Positions 1 to 7,800 of a stretch of 16,669 nt of DNA are shown piece after piece; the first letter of the stretch is position 1, and every line of letters begins with the position of its first letter. The notes beneath the pieces are model-generated. The model worked only from the letters and a program-made list of their open reading frames with translations. It had not been told where the DNA came from and did no database searches. This stretch comes from Nitrospirae bacterium CG1_02_44_142 (GTDB lineage: Bacteria; Nitrospirota; Thermodesulfovibrionia; Thermodesulfovibrionales; UBA1546): positions 1-16,669 of the forward strand of contig MNVK01000138.1 of the NCBI GenBank assembly GCA_001871685.1, written 5' to 3'. Made by a program: the position numbers and the translations under genes.

Positions 1-94
1 CAGGGAATACGTTTGCCTTGAAACTCCCCTCTCCTGCAAAGGAAAAAGATGCTGAGAGTATGATAGTAATTAAGACTAAAAATCTCTTTAACAT
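1..94 (-). CDS. Secreted or envelope protein, N-terminus only (runs off the left edge)
   Basis: A start codon at 94-92 is preceded by a perfect AGGAGG (101-106) six bases upstream. The 31 codons present read as a signal peptide: MLKRF, then a hydrophobic stretch LVLITIILSASFSFA, then a small-residue cleavage region before GEGSF. No further domain is visible because the gene leaves the window, so function cannot be assigned. It lies 24 bp after the stop of the preceding exported DUF4384-type protein and is probably cotranscribed with it, which suggests a shared envelope role. The strong ribosome-binding site and the signal sequence make it a real gene despite its short visible length. Confidence 0.8.
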   Translation of the reverse strand, partial: MLKRFLVLITIILSASFSFAGEGSFKANVFP

Positions 95-118
95 AAAACA
101 CCTCCTGCTTTTACGCGT

Positions 119-928
119 TTACTCATCCCCTTTGTTTACCACCTCATAAGTCAGTATAACATCTTCGGCATAGTCCGCAATCTCTGAATATTTTTTGAAG
201 AAAGCGGCAAAGCTCATTGGCTCTGAAGGCATGAAAATATCCTGAAAATTCTTTGGATAGCTTTTATCCATACCTGAAATGAAAAAAGCCTCCGCATCTC
301 TTTTATGCCCTGGCAGTGTTTCCATTATAAGCTCTGTCTTTGTACTCTTATCAGGGAAACTGAGTTTTTTGTCTTTGGAGATGAGGTTGTCATTATCATG
401 CTCATTCGGAAAAACCATCACAACCTTATCATCAGCAGTGATGTTAAATATCGCTATCTTTGCCTCTCTGCCTGCGCGAACCTCTATAACGGCCTTGTCT
501 CCACTTTTAAAGACAATGCTGTTTGTTTTTGCCTTGAGCTCTATGGGTTTTATCTTTTGCTCCGGCACGCGGACATCGGCAATAATCTTTACCCTGTATT
601 CAGGGATTGGAGGCGTTGAGGCATTTTTCTGATACTGACTGAGGGGAAGCCATTGAACCTTCTCATTTACGATAAACCCTTTGGAGTATGACTTTATAAA
701 ATCCGCTGTGAGCGCCATGTTGGTAACGAGCGTGCTGGATGCAACTGATACGCCTGACGCCTGTTCAATTGCCGCAGCCCTTGCTCTTTGCAAGGCTATC
801 AACTGGCATTGCTCTGCGCTCATGCCCACAATGGCGCATGAACCTTCGGCAGAGATGTTTTTTACGGTCTCCGCGCTTGAGACACCCGCTGTCAGTAAAA
901 TTATAAGAAGGAAAATATGCCTTGCCAT
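119..928 (-). CDS. Exported protein with FlgT/LPP20-like N-terminal region and DUF4384-like C-terminal domain
   Basis: A 269-residue protein with a signal peptide (MARHIFLLIILLTAGVSSAE, cleavage probably after the SSA at about residue 19). Residues 25-95 (EGSCAIVG, then QRARAAAIEQASGV, then KSYSKGFI) resemble the N-terminal region of FlgT and LPP20-type lipoproteins, in which an Ala-rich helix ends in a (V/G)xV segment. Residues about 135-230 look like DUF4384: FKSGDKAVIEV, then an aromatic-poor beta region, then the VVMVFPN motif typical of that family. DUF4384 occurs in exported proteins and next to regulatory kinases, but its biochemical role is not established. No lipobox Cys is seen near the cleavage site, so it is more likely periplasmic than a lipoprotein. 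GGAGGAG lies about 11 bases upstream of ATG 928, a rather long spacing. The next gene downstream is another exported protein. Domain assignments are by eye. Confidence 0.72.
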   Translation of the reverse strand: MARHIFLLIILLTAGVSSAETVKNISAEGSCAIVGMSAEQCQLIALQRARAAAIEQASGVSVASSTLVTNMALTADFIKSYSKGFIVNEKVQWLPLSQYQKNASTPPIPEYRVKIIADVRVPEQKIKPIELKAKTNSIVFKSGDKAVIEVRAGREAKIAIFNITADDKVVMVFPNEHDNDNLISKDKKLSFPDKSTKTELIMETLPGHKRDAEAFFISGMDKSYPKNFQDIFMPSEPMSFAAFFKKYSEIADYAEDVILTYEVVNKGDE

Positions 929-1040
929 ATTAATGACATCTCCTCCGCTGTTTTATTGGTAAATAATAATGAAGGGGGATGTCTTTTGTAAAGGTAATTT
1001 TCACATTGCCTCCTTTTCTTCTTTCCTCTTCAACCCGCTT

Positions 1041-1114
1041 GCCCTGCACGAAGCGAAGAATCTTGCCACGCTGCGCTCACAATGACATAGGAGACCCTGT
1101 AGCAAGACTACGGG
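1041..1114. repeat. Dispersed-repeat-like segment with small hairpin downstream of the cobyrinate synthase
   Basis: Read on the minus strand, 1041-1088 has the form GTCATTGTGAGCGCAGCG followed by an AAGATTCTTCGC block. This resembles the intergenic GTCATTGCGAGCGAAGCG-type element that I remember as abundant in Nitrospirota and deltaproteobacterial genomes. Directly next to it, 1095-1102 (ccctgtag) and 1108-1114 (ctacggg) form a stem with one bulged T and a 5-nt loop. There is no T tract on the 3' side in either direction, so it is a poor intrinsic terminator. This is the only notable content of the 218-bp spacer 929-1146. Confidence 0.55.
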
Positions 1115-1146
1115 AATTACAAGTTAAAAAAATAAACGTCCGTGGT

Positions 1147-2595
1147 TTATGTTTTATTTCGTTTATACTCTTCTGCCTTCTTTATCATCCCGCTTGTCCA
1201 TTCAGGCGTGCCGAGTGCGTGGATATGTGTATAAGTCGCAAGGACATTCTTATAGCATAAACCGTCCAGTTTATCTGTAATCCCCTCTCCCCTCTTCATT
1301 CCAAAGGCAAAATAGATATTCCTTTCATTGAATTCTGAGGCTGCTTCGGGATTAATGACGCGGGAATAATGGAACTCATGCCCTTTAAGCACAGCGCCTT
1401 TTTTATAGTAAGGATTGCCGCCTGAAACTTTAACAATGGAATAGCCGTGAGCCTGCGGTTTTTTCTCAAGAGAAAACCTGAACGGGAAAATTCCTGTCAT
1501 TGGATAGGTCCTGTCGTCTATGACAAGGGACTCGCCGAGATACATCAGCCCTCCGCATTCAGCATAAACAGGAAGCCCTTTTTCAACGGCTTTCCTCAGA
1601 GAATCTCTGAAATCACTGTTTTCAGCAAGGGCTATCGCATGTGTCTCTGGAAACCCTCCGCCGATATAAAGCGCATCAATATCAGGAAGCGATTTTTCCT
1701 TAAGTGCGCTTATCTCTATTATTTCCGCTCCTTTTGCCTCAATCTCCTCAAAATTTTCAGGGTAGTAAAACTGAAAAGCAGAATCCCTGATAACGCCAAT
1801 CCGTAATCCCCCCATCCCCCCTTTAGCAAAGGGGGGCAAGGGGGGATTTTTTAATTGCTGATTGCTGATTGCTGACCGCTGACCGCTGACTTCAAGCTGA
1901 CCTGCCTCTTTTGCAATCTTTAAAACCGCATCAACATCAATGTACTTCTCAGTTATCTCAAGCGCCTTATCAATCGCCTTCTGCGCCCCTATATGTTCCT
2001 GAAAAGGCACAAGCCCCATATGTCTCTCAGGAAAATTTTCTTCCTTCATTCTGGGAAATGCTCCAAGGACAGGAATCTTGCAGTATTTCTCTACAGAGTT
2101 CCTGATTACGGATTCATGCCTGCTTCCCGCGATGTAGTTCAGGACCACGCCCTTTATTTCAACACCTGCATCAAACTTCTGAATGCCTGATATTATCGCC
2201 GCAATCGTCCTTGTTGCCTTTGTGCAGTCAACGATGAGCAGGACAGGCGCTTTAAGCATCTTTGCAAGTTCTGCGGTGCTGTGAGCGCCTTGTTCATCCA
2301 TTCCGTCATAGAAACCCCTGTTGCCCTCTATCACAGCGATGTCAGCAGTTTCAGCATGCTTCATAAACGAAGGGATAATCCGCGATTCGCTGATTAAAAA
2401 TGTATCCAGGTTATAGCACGGATTTCCTGCTGCGGTAGAAAGCCATCCGCCGTCAATATAATCAGGGCCTTTTTTGAAGGGAATAACTTTCATGCCCTTC
2501 TTCCTGAACACTGCTATCAGCCCCAGCGAAAGCGTAGTCTTGCCCGAGCCGCCCTTCAAACCTGCAACAATGATTCTCGGATATTTTGATTTCAT
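1147..2595 (-). CDS. cbiA: Cobyrinate a,c-diamide synthase (CobB/CbiA family)
   Basis: A 482-residue enzyme of cobalamin biosynthesis that amidates carboxylates a and c of (hydrogeno)cobyrinate using glutamine and ATP; cytoplasmic. The N-terminal dethiobiotin-synthetase-like domain has the P-loop GGSGKTT (residues 15-21) and the family motif GPDYIDGGWL (43-52). The C-terminal class I glutamine-amidotransferase-like domain contains GGGFPETHA, the YAECGGLMYLG nucleophile elbow with Cys347, and GHEFHYSR near the end. Normal family length is about 450-460. The excess is a repeat-derived linker at residues about 236-264 (described separately). ATG 2595 is preceded by a weak AAGGGATGG. Sequence alone does not decide between the cobalt-containing (CbiA) and hydrogenobyrinate (CobB) substrate; CbiA is chosen by presumed lineage. 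No other cobalamin gene is in the window, so this is an isolated pathway gene here. Confidence 0.9.
   Translation of the reverse strand: MKSKYPRIIVAGLKGGSGKTTLSLGLIAVFRKKGMKVIPFKKGPDYIDGGWLSTAAGNPCYNLDTFLISESRIIPSFMKHAETADIAVIEGNRGFYDGMDEQGAHSTAELAKMLKAPVLLIVDCTKATRTIAAIISGIQKFDAGVEIKGVVLNYIAGSRHESVIRNSVEKYCKIPVLGAFPRMKEENFPERHMGLVPFQEHIGAQKAIDKALEITEKYIDVDAVLKIAKEAGQLEVSGQRSAISNQQLKNPPLPPFAKGGMGGLRIGVIRDSAFQFYYPENFEEIEAKGAEIIEISALKEKSLPDIDALYIGGGFPETHAIALAENSDFRDSLRKAVEKGLPVYAECGGLMYLGESLVIDDRTYPMTGIFPFRFSLEKKPQAHGYSIVKVSGGNPYYKKGAVLKGHEFHYSRVINPEAASEFNERNIYFAFGMKRGEGITDKLDGLCYKNVLATYTHIHALGTPEWTSGMIKKAEEYKRNKT
1805..1888. repeat. G/C-tract hairpin plus 7-bp tandem array inserted in frame within the cobyrinate synthase gene
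   Basis: Two repeats lie back to back. Positions 1805-1813 and 1816-1824 pair with 1840-1848 and 1828-1836. The loop is AGC, and a small internal loop (at opposite caa) separates the two stems, each of which contains a run of six G/C pairs. On the coding strand the element is translated as NPPLPPFAKGG, a peptide I know from spurious translations of a widespread dispersed repeat. Positions 1854-1888 are five 7-bp units: attgctg three times, then accgctg twice. Together they encode the linker between the two CobB domains without breaking the frame. Confidence 0.85.
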
Positions 2596-2661
2596 GCGCC
2601 CATCCCTTTGAATATGATATATTGCCTTAAATTTTGGCGAGAATCAACCAATGGTAATTTC

Positions 2662-3243
2662 CTATAATTTGCAAATACTCTTACTTATGTATCTTTTAGT
2701 ATATGCAGGGAATTTTACTAAAAATTCCACAATCTTCGGCTTTGAAAGTTTTTTTACATCAATCTCATCTAAATCCATAAAAGATTTTCCTCGCGACGCA
2801 AAATAAGCAAGGTCAAGAAATGCCTTTTCAGGCTTGGCAATATAAATACCGCCTGCCATTTCATATCCCCAGAACAGGTCTTTTTTAATCTGCCTGAACA
2901 CTACATCTCTGCCTCCGACAGTGATTTTTTTTGTCTTTCTTGTGGTAGCAAAAGTCAAAGTATAAGGCACAAGCGTTAAAATTCCATACTGTGAGAGCGC
3001 TGATTCAAAAGATAGATAATTCGGCAAATAAAGGGATGCGGCTGTTTTTTCTATCCTTGCAGGTGATGTGAAAACCCTGTAAATACCCGGGGCCATCTTT
3101 TCCAGAATGCCCTTTCCTGTCAACCTGTTAAGTGTTATATAGAGGATAGTTCTTGTCAGCCCTGTTATCTTTTCTAAATCAGATAAAGTATAAAATGGTC
3201 TGTTTAAACGTTCCAGAGCTTTTATTAAATCAATTGTCTTCAT
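2662..3243 (-). CDS. AbiEi-type antitoxin / winged-helix transcriptional regulator (type IV TA family)
   Basis: A 193-residue protein. Residues 1-60 form a winged-helix DNA-binding domain: SDLEKITGLTRTILYITLNR is the helix-turn-helix region and KGILEKMAPGIYRVF the wing. The remainder matches the AbiEi antitoxin pattern: YLSFESALSQYGI, then TRKTKKI, then IAKPEKAFLDLAYF at about residues 134-147. AbiEi-type antitoxins neutralise a nucleotidyltransferase toxin without forming a stable complex and repress their own promoter. Its ATG overlaps the toxin stop (ATGA, 3243-3240), so translation is coupled; no separate Shine-Dalgarno sequence is visible. Unusually, the antitoxin is the second gene of the pair. 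Family membership is recognised by eye; the exact subfamily is uncertain. Confidence 0.8.
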   Translation of the reverse strand: MKTIDLIKALERLNRPFYTLSDLEKITGLTRTILYITLNRLTGKGILEKMAPGIYRVFTSPARIEKTAASLYLPNYLSFESALSQYGILTLVPYTLTFATTRKTKKITVGGRDVVFRQIKKDLFWGYEMAGGIYIAKPEKAFLDLAYFASRGKSFMDLDEIDVKKLSKPKIVEFLVKFPAYTKRYISKSICKL

Positions 3244-3905
3244 TGTCTTAGGCTGTCTATTATAGGCCAGAAATTCTGAGGGAGATATTTTCTCAACTCT
3301 CTGATAAACGCCTGTTTTGGAATAGATATATCTTGAGGCGCATAGGGCTTTTTAAGTTTCTGGCATATATACCACAGGTCAAAGACATCTTTTGGTTTTG
3401 CCCTGCCTTTCAGACATAAAAGCTTATCTTTATAAAGCTGTTCAAGCGTAGATACCCTGCCGAGGCACTCTATCGTTGATGCAGGAGATGAGATTAACGA
3501 AAGTTCAGATTCATAGCCCTTCTCCTGTCTCCTGGATATTTCTATCTTAATCCTGAATGGAAAAGTCAGATAACCTTCTCTGACCTTAATCTCGCCAAGA
3601 TAGATATAATATTTTTCTTCCATATCAGTAATTGAGAGTTCTGCGTATGAAGACACGATATTCTTGATAAGCGGTTTGAATTTGCCCTTCAGCGCATCTT
3701 TTGTTAATGAAAAATCAAGGTCTTCTGAAAATCGCGGTGAACCATAGACGAGCCTTAATGCAGTTCCGCCTTTAAAAATCAAGAACCTGCCTTCTCCGGA
3801 ATCAAATAATTCCTTGAGTATTACAGTTTCCCAGAACTCCCTGACAACCTGAGCAATGTCTATCCTGAATTCCTTAGAAAATCTCTCTGCTATTTCTTGT
3901 TCCAT
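3240..3905 (-). CDS. AbiEii/AbiGii-family nucleotidyltransferase toxin
   Basis: A 221-residue protein from ATG 3905; a TTG four codons upstream (3917) is possible but has no ribosome-binding site and would leave almost no leader. The nucleotidyltransferase signature is intact: FKGGTALRL (GG at residues 46-47), then RFSEDLDF with the metal-binding acidic pair D62 and D64. The family C-terminal motif LLCLKGRAKPKDVFDLW is also present. In this family AbiEii binds GTP, and related MenT toxins add nucleotides to tRNA 3' ends. The toxin is abortive in phage defence or acts in plasmid/island maintenance. All visible catalytic residues are retained, so it is probably active. It is the first gene of the pair, under a near-perfect promoter, and the leader has no evident Shine-Dalgarno sequence. 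Confidence 0.85.
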   Translation of the reverse strand: MEQEIAERFSKEFRIDIAQVVREFWETVILKELFDSGEGRFLIFKGGTALRLVYGSPRFSEDLDFSLTKDALKGKFKPLIKNIVSSYAELSITDMEEKYYIYLGEIKVREGYLTFPFRIKIEISRRQEKGYESELSLISSPASTIECLGRVSTLEQLYKDKLLCLKGRAKPKDVFDLWYICQKLKKPYAPQDISIPKQAFIRELRKYLPQNFWPIIDSLRQ

Positions 3906-3910
3906 AATTA

Positions 3911-3926
3911 TTAACAAATTAGTTAA
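3911..3926. promoter_or_regulatory. Candidate operator of the toxin/antitoxin operon (inverted repeat)
   Basis: An inverted repeat, ttaac (3911-3915), 6-bp centre, gttaa (3922-3926), lies between the predicted transcription start (about 3930) and the toxin ATG (3905). A second dyad, atcc/ggat around ttaag (3942-3954), sits in the promoter spacer. AbiEi antitoxins are known to repress their promoter by binding inverted repeats, so one of these could be the operator. Arms of only 4-5 bp in AT-rich sequence make this tentative. Confidence 0.35.
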
Positions 3927-3936
3927 GTTTTATGGA

Positions 3937-3966
3937 ATTATATCCTTAAGGGATGATTCCTGTCAA
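3937..3966 (-). promoter_or_regulatory. Sigma70-type promoter of the toxin/antitoxin operon
   Basis: On the minus strand an exact TTGACA (3966-3961) is followed after 18 bp by an exact TATAAT (3942-3937). The expected start near 3930 gives a leader of about 25 nt before ATG 3905. Both hexamers match consensus fully, which is uncommon and predicts strong transcription unless repressed. The upstream 155 bp (3967-4121) contains no other gene that I can support. Confidence 0.75.
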
Positions 3967-4121
3967 TAGCCATTCCCCTCCGGCAAATTATATCAGATTG
4001 CCTCTGCCCTCTCACAAATTTCCCTTTACAAAACCCACAAATAAGTTTATATCTCAGTCGTAATTTATGGGCGGGATAACCAAAATACTTCAGATATAAT
4101 AAATAGCGCTGATATCTCAAC

Positions 4122-4619
4122 TCACCTGTAATTCACAAACTCCATATGTATCCCAAAATCTTTTCCTTTGAGCATTGTCATGACAAATTGCAGGTCGTCA
4201 ATTTTTTTGGCGCGGACGCGCAGCTGGTCTTTCTGAATCTCCGTCTGAACCTTCATCTTTGAATCTTTAATAATCTTAGCAATCTCCTTTGCCTTCTCCT
4301 GCGCTATTCCCTGCTGAAGCTTTATTACCTGCCTCACCGTGCTGCTTGCCGCCGATTCAATCTTGCCATACTCAAGGAATTTAAGCGATACGCCGCGCTT
4401 TACGAGCTTTGACTGAAGTATATCTACTACGCTCTTCATCTTGTTCTCATCGTCAGAGATTAAGGTAAGCTCTGCGTTTTCTTTGCTGAAATCTATGCTG
4501 CTCTTGCTGCCCTTGAAATCAAATCTCTGGCTCATCTCCTTGGCTGCCTGCTGAACAGAGTTTAATACCTCCTGCATATCAACCCTGCTCACTATGTCAA
4601 AAGAATGTTCATCCGCCAT
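4122..4619 (-). CDS. yajQ: YajQ family cyclic-di-GMP/nucleotide-binding protein (UPF0234)
   Basis: A 165-residue protein, the normal length for the family. It starts MADEHSFDIVSRVDMQEV, followed by the conserved QRFDFKGSKSSI segment (about residues 32-43), and ends KGKDFGIHMEFVNYR, matching the characteristic (D/F)(I/P)xxFxNYR terminus. YajQ proteins have two ferredoxin-like folds and bind nucleotides; in Xanthomonas and Pseudomonas homologues bind cyclic di-GMP and affect gene expression, but the role in this organism is unknown. ATG 4619 is chosen over the TTG at 4625 because GGAGG (4627-4631) lies seven bases before it. The gene stands alone downstream of rpoC, separated by 222 bp with two hairpin repeats; the next operon to the left has its own promoter. 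Confidence 0.93.
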   Translation of the reverse strand: MADEHSFDIVSRVDMQEVLNSVQQAAKEMSQRFDFKGSKSSIDFSKENAELTLISDDENKMKSVVDILQSKLVKRGVSLKFLEYGKIESAASSTVRQVIKLQQGIAQEKAKEIAKIIKDSKMKVQTEIQKDQLRVRAKKIDDLQFVMTMLKGKDFGIHMEFVNYR

Positions 4620-4644
4620 CTGCAAACCTCCCCCTTATTAGTTT

Positions 4645-4686
4645 ACCCAGTTAGAAATAATACCCCGCTGAAATTTCTAACTGGGT
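4645..4686. repeat. 14-bp inverted repeat in the rpoC-yajQ spacer
   Basis: acccagttagaaat (4645-4658) is perfectly complementary to 4673-4686, with a 14-nt loop. On the minus strand it lies about 25 bp upstream of the yajQ start, and no T tract follows, so it is not a standard terminator. It could be a dispersed hairpin element or a leader structure. A separate 12-bp palindrome, tctcatatgaga, lies at 4751-4762 in the same spacer. Confidence 0.7.
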
Positions 4687-4789
4687 TTACCGCCAATTTT
4701 CAATTTTTAAAAGTTAATTCTGATATGCGGCGAATTGTCTCTCTGAATCTTCTCATATGAGAGCCTTCCTAATATATTTGGAGTGTTTC

Positions 4790-4830
4790 GTTCGGAGTTC
4801 GGAGTCAGAAACAAACTCCGAACTCCGAAC
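4790..4830. repeat. Heptad hairpin directly after rpoC
   Basis: Two copies of gttcgga (4790-4803) plus gt are perfectly complementary over 16 bp to 4815-4830, with a 9-nt loop. The right-hand heptads (ccgaact at 4818 and 4825) stay in the same 7-bp register as the left-hand ones. The hairpin begins 11 bp after the rpoC stop. No T tract follows it on the minus strand (GAAACAC follows), so Rho-independent termination of the rpoBC transcript here is doubtful. An RNA-stabilising or processing role is possible. Confidence 0.85.
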
Positions 4831-4841
4831 TCATAACTTTT

Positions 4842-7800
4842 TTATTCTTCCGGAGCAGCAGGCTCTGCAGGCGTCAATAATTGCTGCAGCTCCCTCTTCA
4901 CAAAGGTATTCCGGTATTTTGCTATGCCTGTGCCTGTAGGGATAAGTCTCCCCATTATCACATTTTCCTTCAGCCCCCTGAGTTCATCAACAGAGCCGTT
5001 GATAGCAGCCTCTGTAAGAACCCTTGTAGTTTCCTGGAAGGATGCTGCAGATATAAAACTCTCTGTTGCAAGAGACGCCTTGGTTATGCCTAAAAGCAGT
5101 GGTTTGCCCTGCGCAGGCTTTTTGCCTTTTGCCTTTACCTTTGCATTCTCTTCCTGAAATACCAATCTGTCCACCTGCTCTCCTATCAATAAGCTTGTGT
5201 CTCCTGAGTCTTCAATCCTTACTTTCTTCATCATCTGCCTGACAATAACCTCAATGTGCTTATCATTTATTGCCACGCCCTGCAGACGATAAACCTTCTG
5301 AACCTCATCAACAAGGTATCTCTGAAGTTCATTGGGGCCTAGAATGTCAAGTATGCTATGCGGATTTATCGCTCCATCCATTAACGGCTCGCCTGCCTTG
5401 ACCCAGTCTCCTTCATGGACACTGACATGTTTGCCCTTTGGTATGAGGTATTCCCTTGATTCGCTGCTTCCCTTCACTACAACAACCCTCATGCCTTTAT
5501 GCGCGCCCTTGAATTCCACCATGCCGTCAATCTCCGTAACAATTGCCTGCTCTTTGGGCAGCCTGGCCTCAAACAGTTCCGCAACCCTCGGCAGCCCGCC
5601 TGTTATATCCTTTGTCTTTGTAGTTTCACGGGGCATCTTAGCCAGGATATCGCCCGGAGCAACAATCTGGTTTCTATCAACAAGTATATGCGCTCCTGAC
5701 GGAAGCAGATACCGCGCCAGGTTGCCCGTAGAAGGAATCTTGAGCGTTACCTTGCCGTGCTCATCCTTTATTGATATCCTGGGTCTCATGTCGGTGGGAT
5801 AATCAATAATAACCTTGTGTGAAAGCCCTGTCATCTCATCCACTTCTTCCTTAACAGATACATTCTCAGCAATATCGCCAAGGGCTATTCTGCCGCCTAC
5901 TTCTGTCAATATTGGCGTTGAATAAGGATCCCATTCAACCAGCCTCTGGCCGATTTCTACCCTCTGACTATTGCCGACAAGAAGCTTTGCGCCGTAAACA
6001 ACAGGGTATTTCTCCTTTTCCCTGCCTTTTGAATCTACAACAGCAATGCTTCCGTTTCTGTTCGTTACAACCATCAGTCCTTCTCTATTTTTAACTGTGC
6101 TTATACCTATGAACTTTATAGTTCCCGAGTTCTTTGTCTCAAGCACTGTCTGCTCAACAACCTTTGAAGCCGTTCCACCTATATGAAATGTTCTCAATGT
6201 GAGCTGGGTGCCCGGTTCACCTATGGACTGAGCTGCCATAACCCCCACCGCTTCCCCAAGTTCAATATGCCCGCCCCTTGCAAGGTCCCTTCCATAACAT
6301 GCTGCGCACACGCCGAACTTAGACTGACATGTAAGAACAGACCTTATCTTTGCTCTGTCTATTCCGGCGTCTATTATTTTCCGGGTCAGTTCTTCATCTA
6401 TCACGCTGTTCTTGCCGGCAATTATTTCTTTTGATATCGGGTCTTTTATGTCTTCGGCAATGGTCCTTCCCAGAATCCTTTCTTCCAGAGGCTGAATGAT
6501 TTCGCCGCCCTCAATAAGAGAAGTAACAACTATCCCGTCGTTTGTACCGCAATCTTCCTCCATTATAATCACATCCTGAGCAACATCCACAAGCCTCCTC
6601 GTAAGATAACCCGCATTAGCTGTTTTTAAAGCAGTGTCAGCCAGGCCTTTCCTTGCGCCGTGTGTAGATATAAAATACTGCAGCGGGGTCAGCCCTTCTC
6701 TAAAGTTTGCAGTAATCGGCGTTTCAATAATCTCTCCTGAAGGTTTCGCCATAAGGCCTCTCATGCCTGCAAGCTGCCTTATCTGCGCTGTGCTTCCCCT
6801 TGCTCCTGAGTCAGCCATCATAAAGATGCTGTTAAATAATCTTCTTTCCTTGAGGTCTTCCTCTGAGAATTTCTTCCCGTCTTCCGCCCCAAGTTCATTC
6901 ATCATCTCATCAGCTACCTTTTCTGTAACATTAGCCCATATATCTATTACCTTGTTGTACCGCTCGCCCTGAGTGATAAACCCATCCCCGTATTGCTTCT
7001 GCACATCAATAACTTCCTGTTCCGCTTCTCTTATGAGTTCAGCCTTCTTTGAAGGAATATGCATATCTGCCATACAGATAGATACTCCTGACTTTGTGGC
7101 ATATTCAAACCCGAGTTTCACAATATTATCAAGAAACACCACCGTGGCCCGCTTGCCGGCATGTGCATAGGAGTATTCTATTATCTTTGTAAGTTCCTTC
7201 TTGGTCAACGCCTTGTTCACAAATGAAAACGAAATTGCCTCCGGAAGTATCTCGCTGAAGAGCGCCCTTCCACATGTGGTATCAACAAACTTTCCATCCA
7301 TCTTCACCTTTATCTTTGCATGTTCGTCCAGGACTCCTGCATCATACGCAATCCTCACATCCTCAGCGCCTGAAAATACCTTCCCCTCGCCCTTCGCGCC
7401 TGTCTTCTCTTTTGTAAGCCAATATATTCCAAGAACCATGTCCTGTGTCGGCACAAGTATCGGTTTGCCGCTTGCAGGCGAAAGTATATTATTAACAGAC
7501 ATCATAAGAACCCTTACCTCTATCTGAGCCTCTATTGACAGCGGCACATGCACTGCCATCTGGTCGCCGTCAAAATCAGCATTAAATGCGGTACAGACCA
7601 GTGGATGCAGCTTTATTGCCTTCCCTTCAACCAGTATAGGGTCAAATGCCTGTATGCCAAGCCTGTGAAGTGTAGGAGCGCGGTTTAAAAGCACAGGATG
7701 CTCTCTGATAACCTCTTCCAGCGCATCCCAGACCTCGGGCTGTTCTTCTTCAACAAGCTTTTTTGACGCCTTTATTGTGGTGGCAAAGCCCTTTTCCTCA

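Noticed and set aside
279..962. Plus-strand open frames over the exported DUF4384-type gene
   Set aside because: They are antisense shadows with no initiation signals; the minus-strand frame has a signal peptide and a coherent domain pattern.
3938..4120. Possible 60-residue minus-strand protein after yajQ
   Set aside because: It begins with TTG one base after the yajQ stop, has no usable ribosome-binding site, shows no recognisable domain, and runs through the consensus promoter of the toxin operon.
4790..4830. Rho-independent terminator of rpoC
   Set aside because: The stem is strong but no T tract follows it on the minus strand, and the same hairpin architecture occurs in operon-internal spacers where termination would be harmful.
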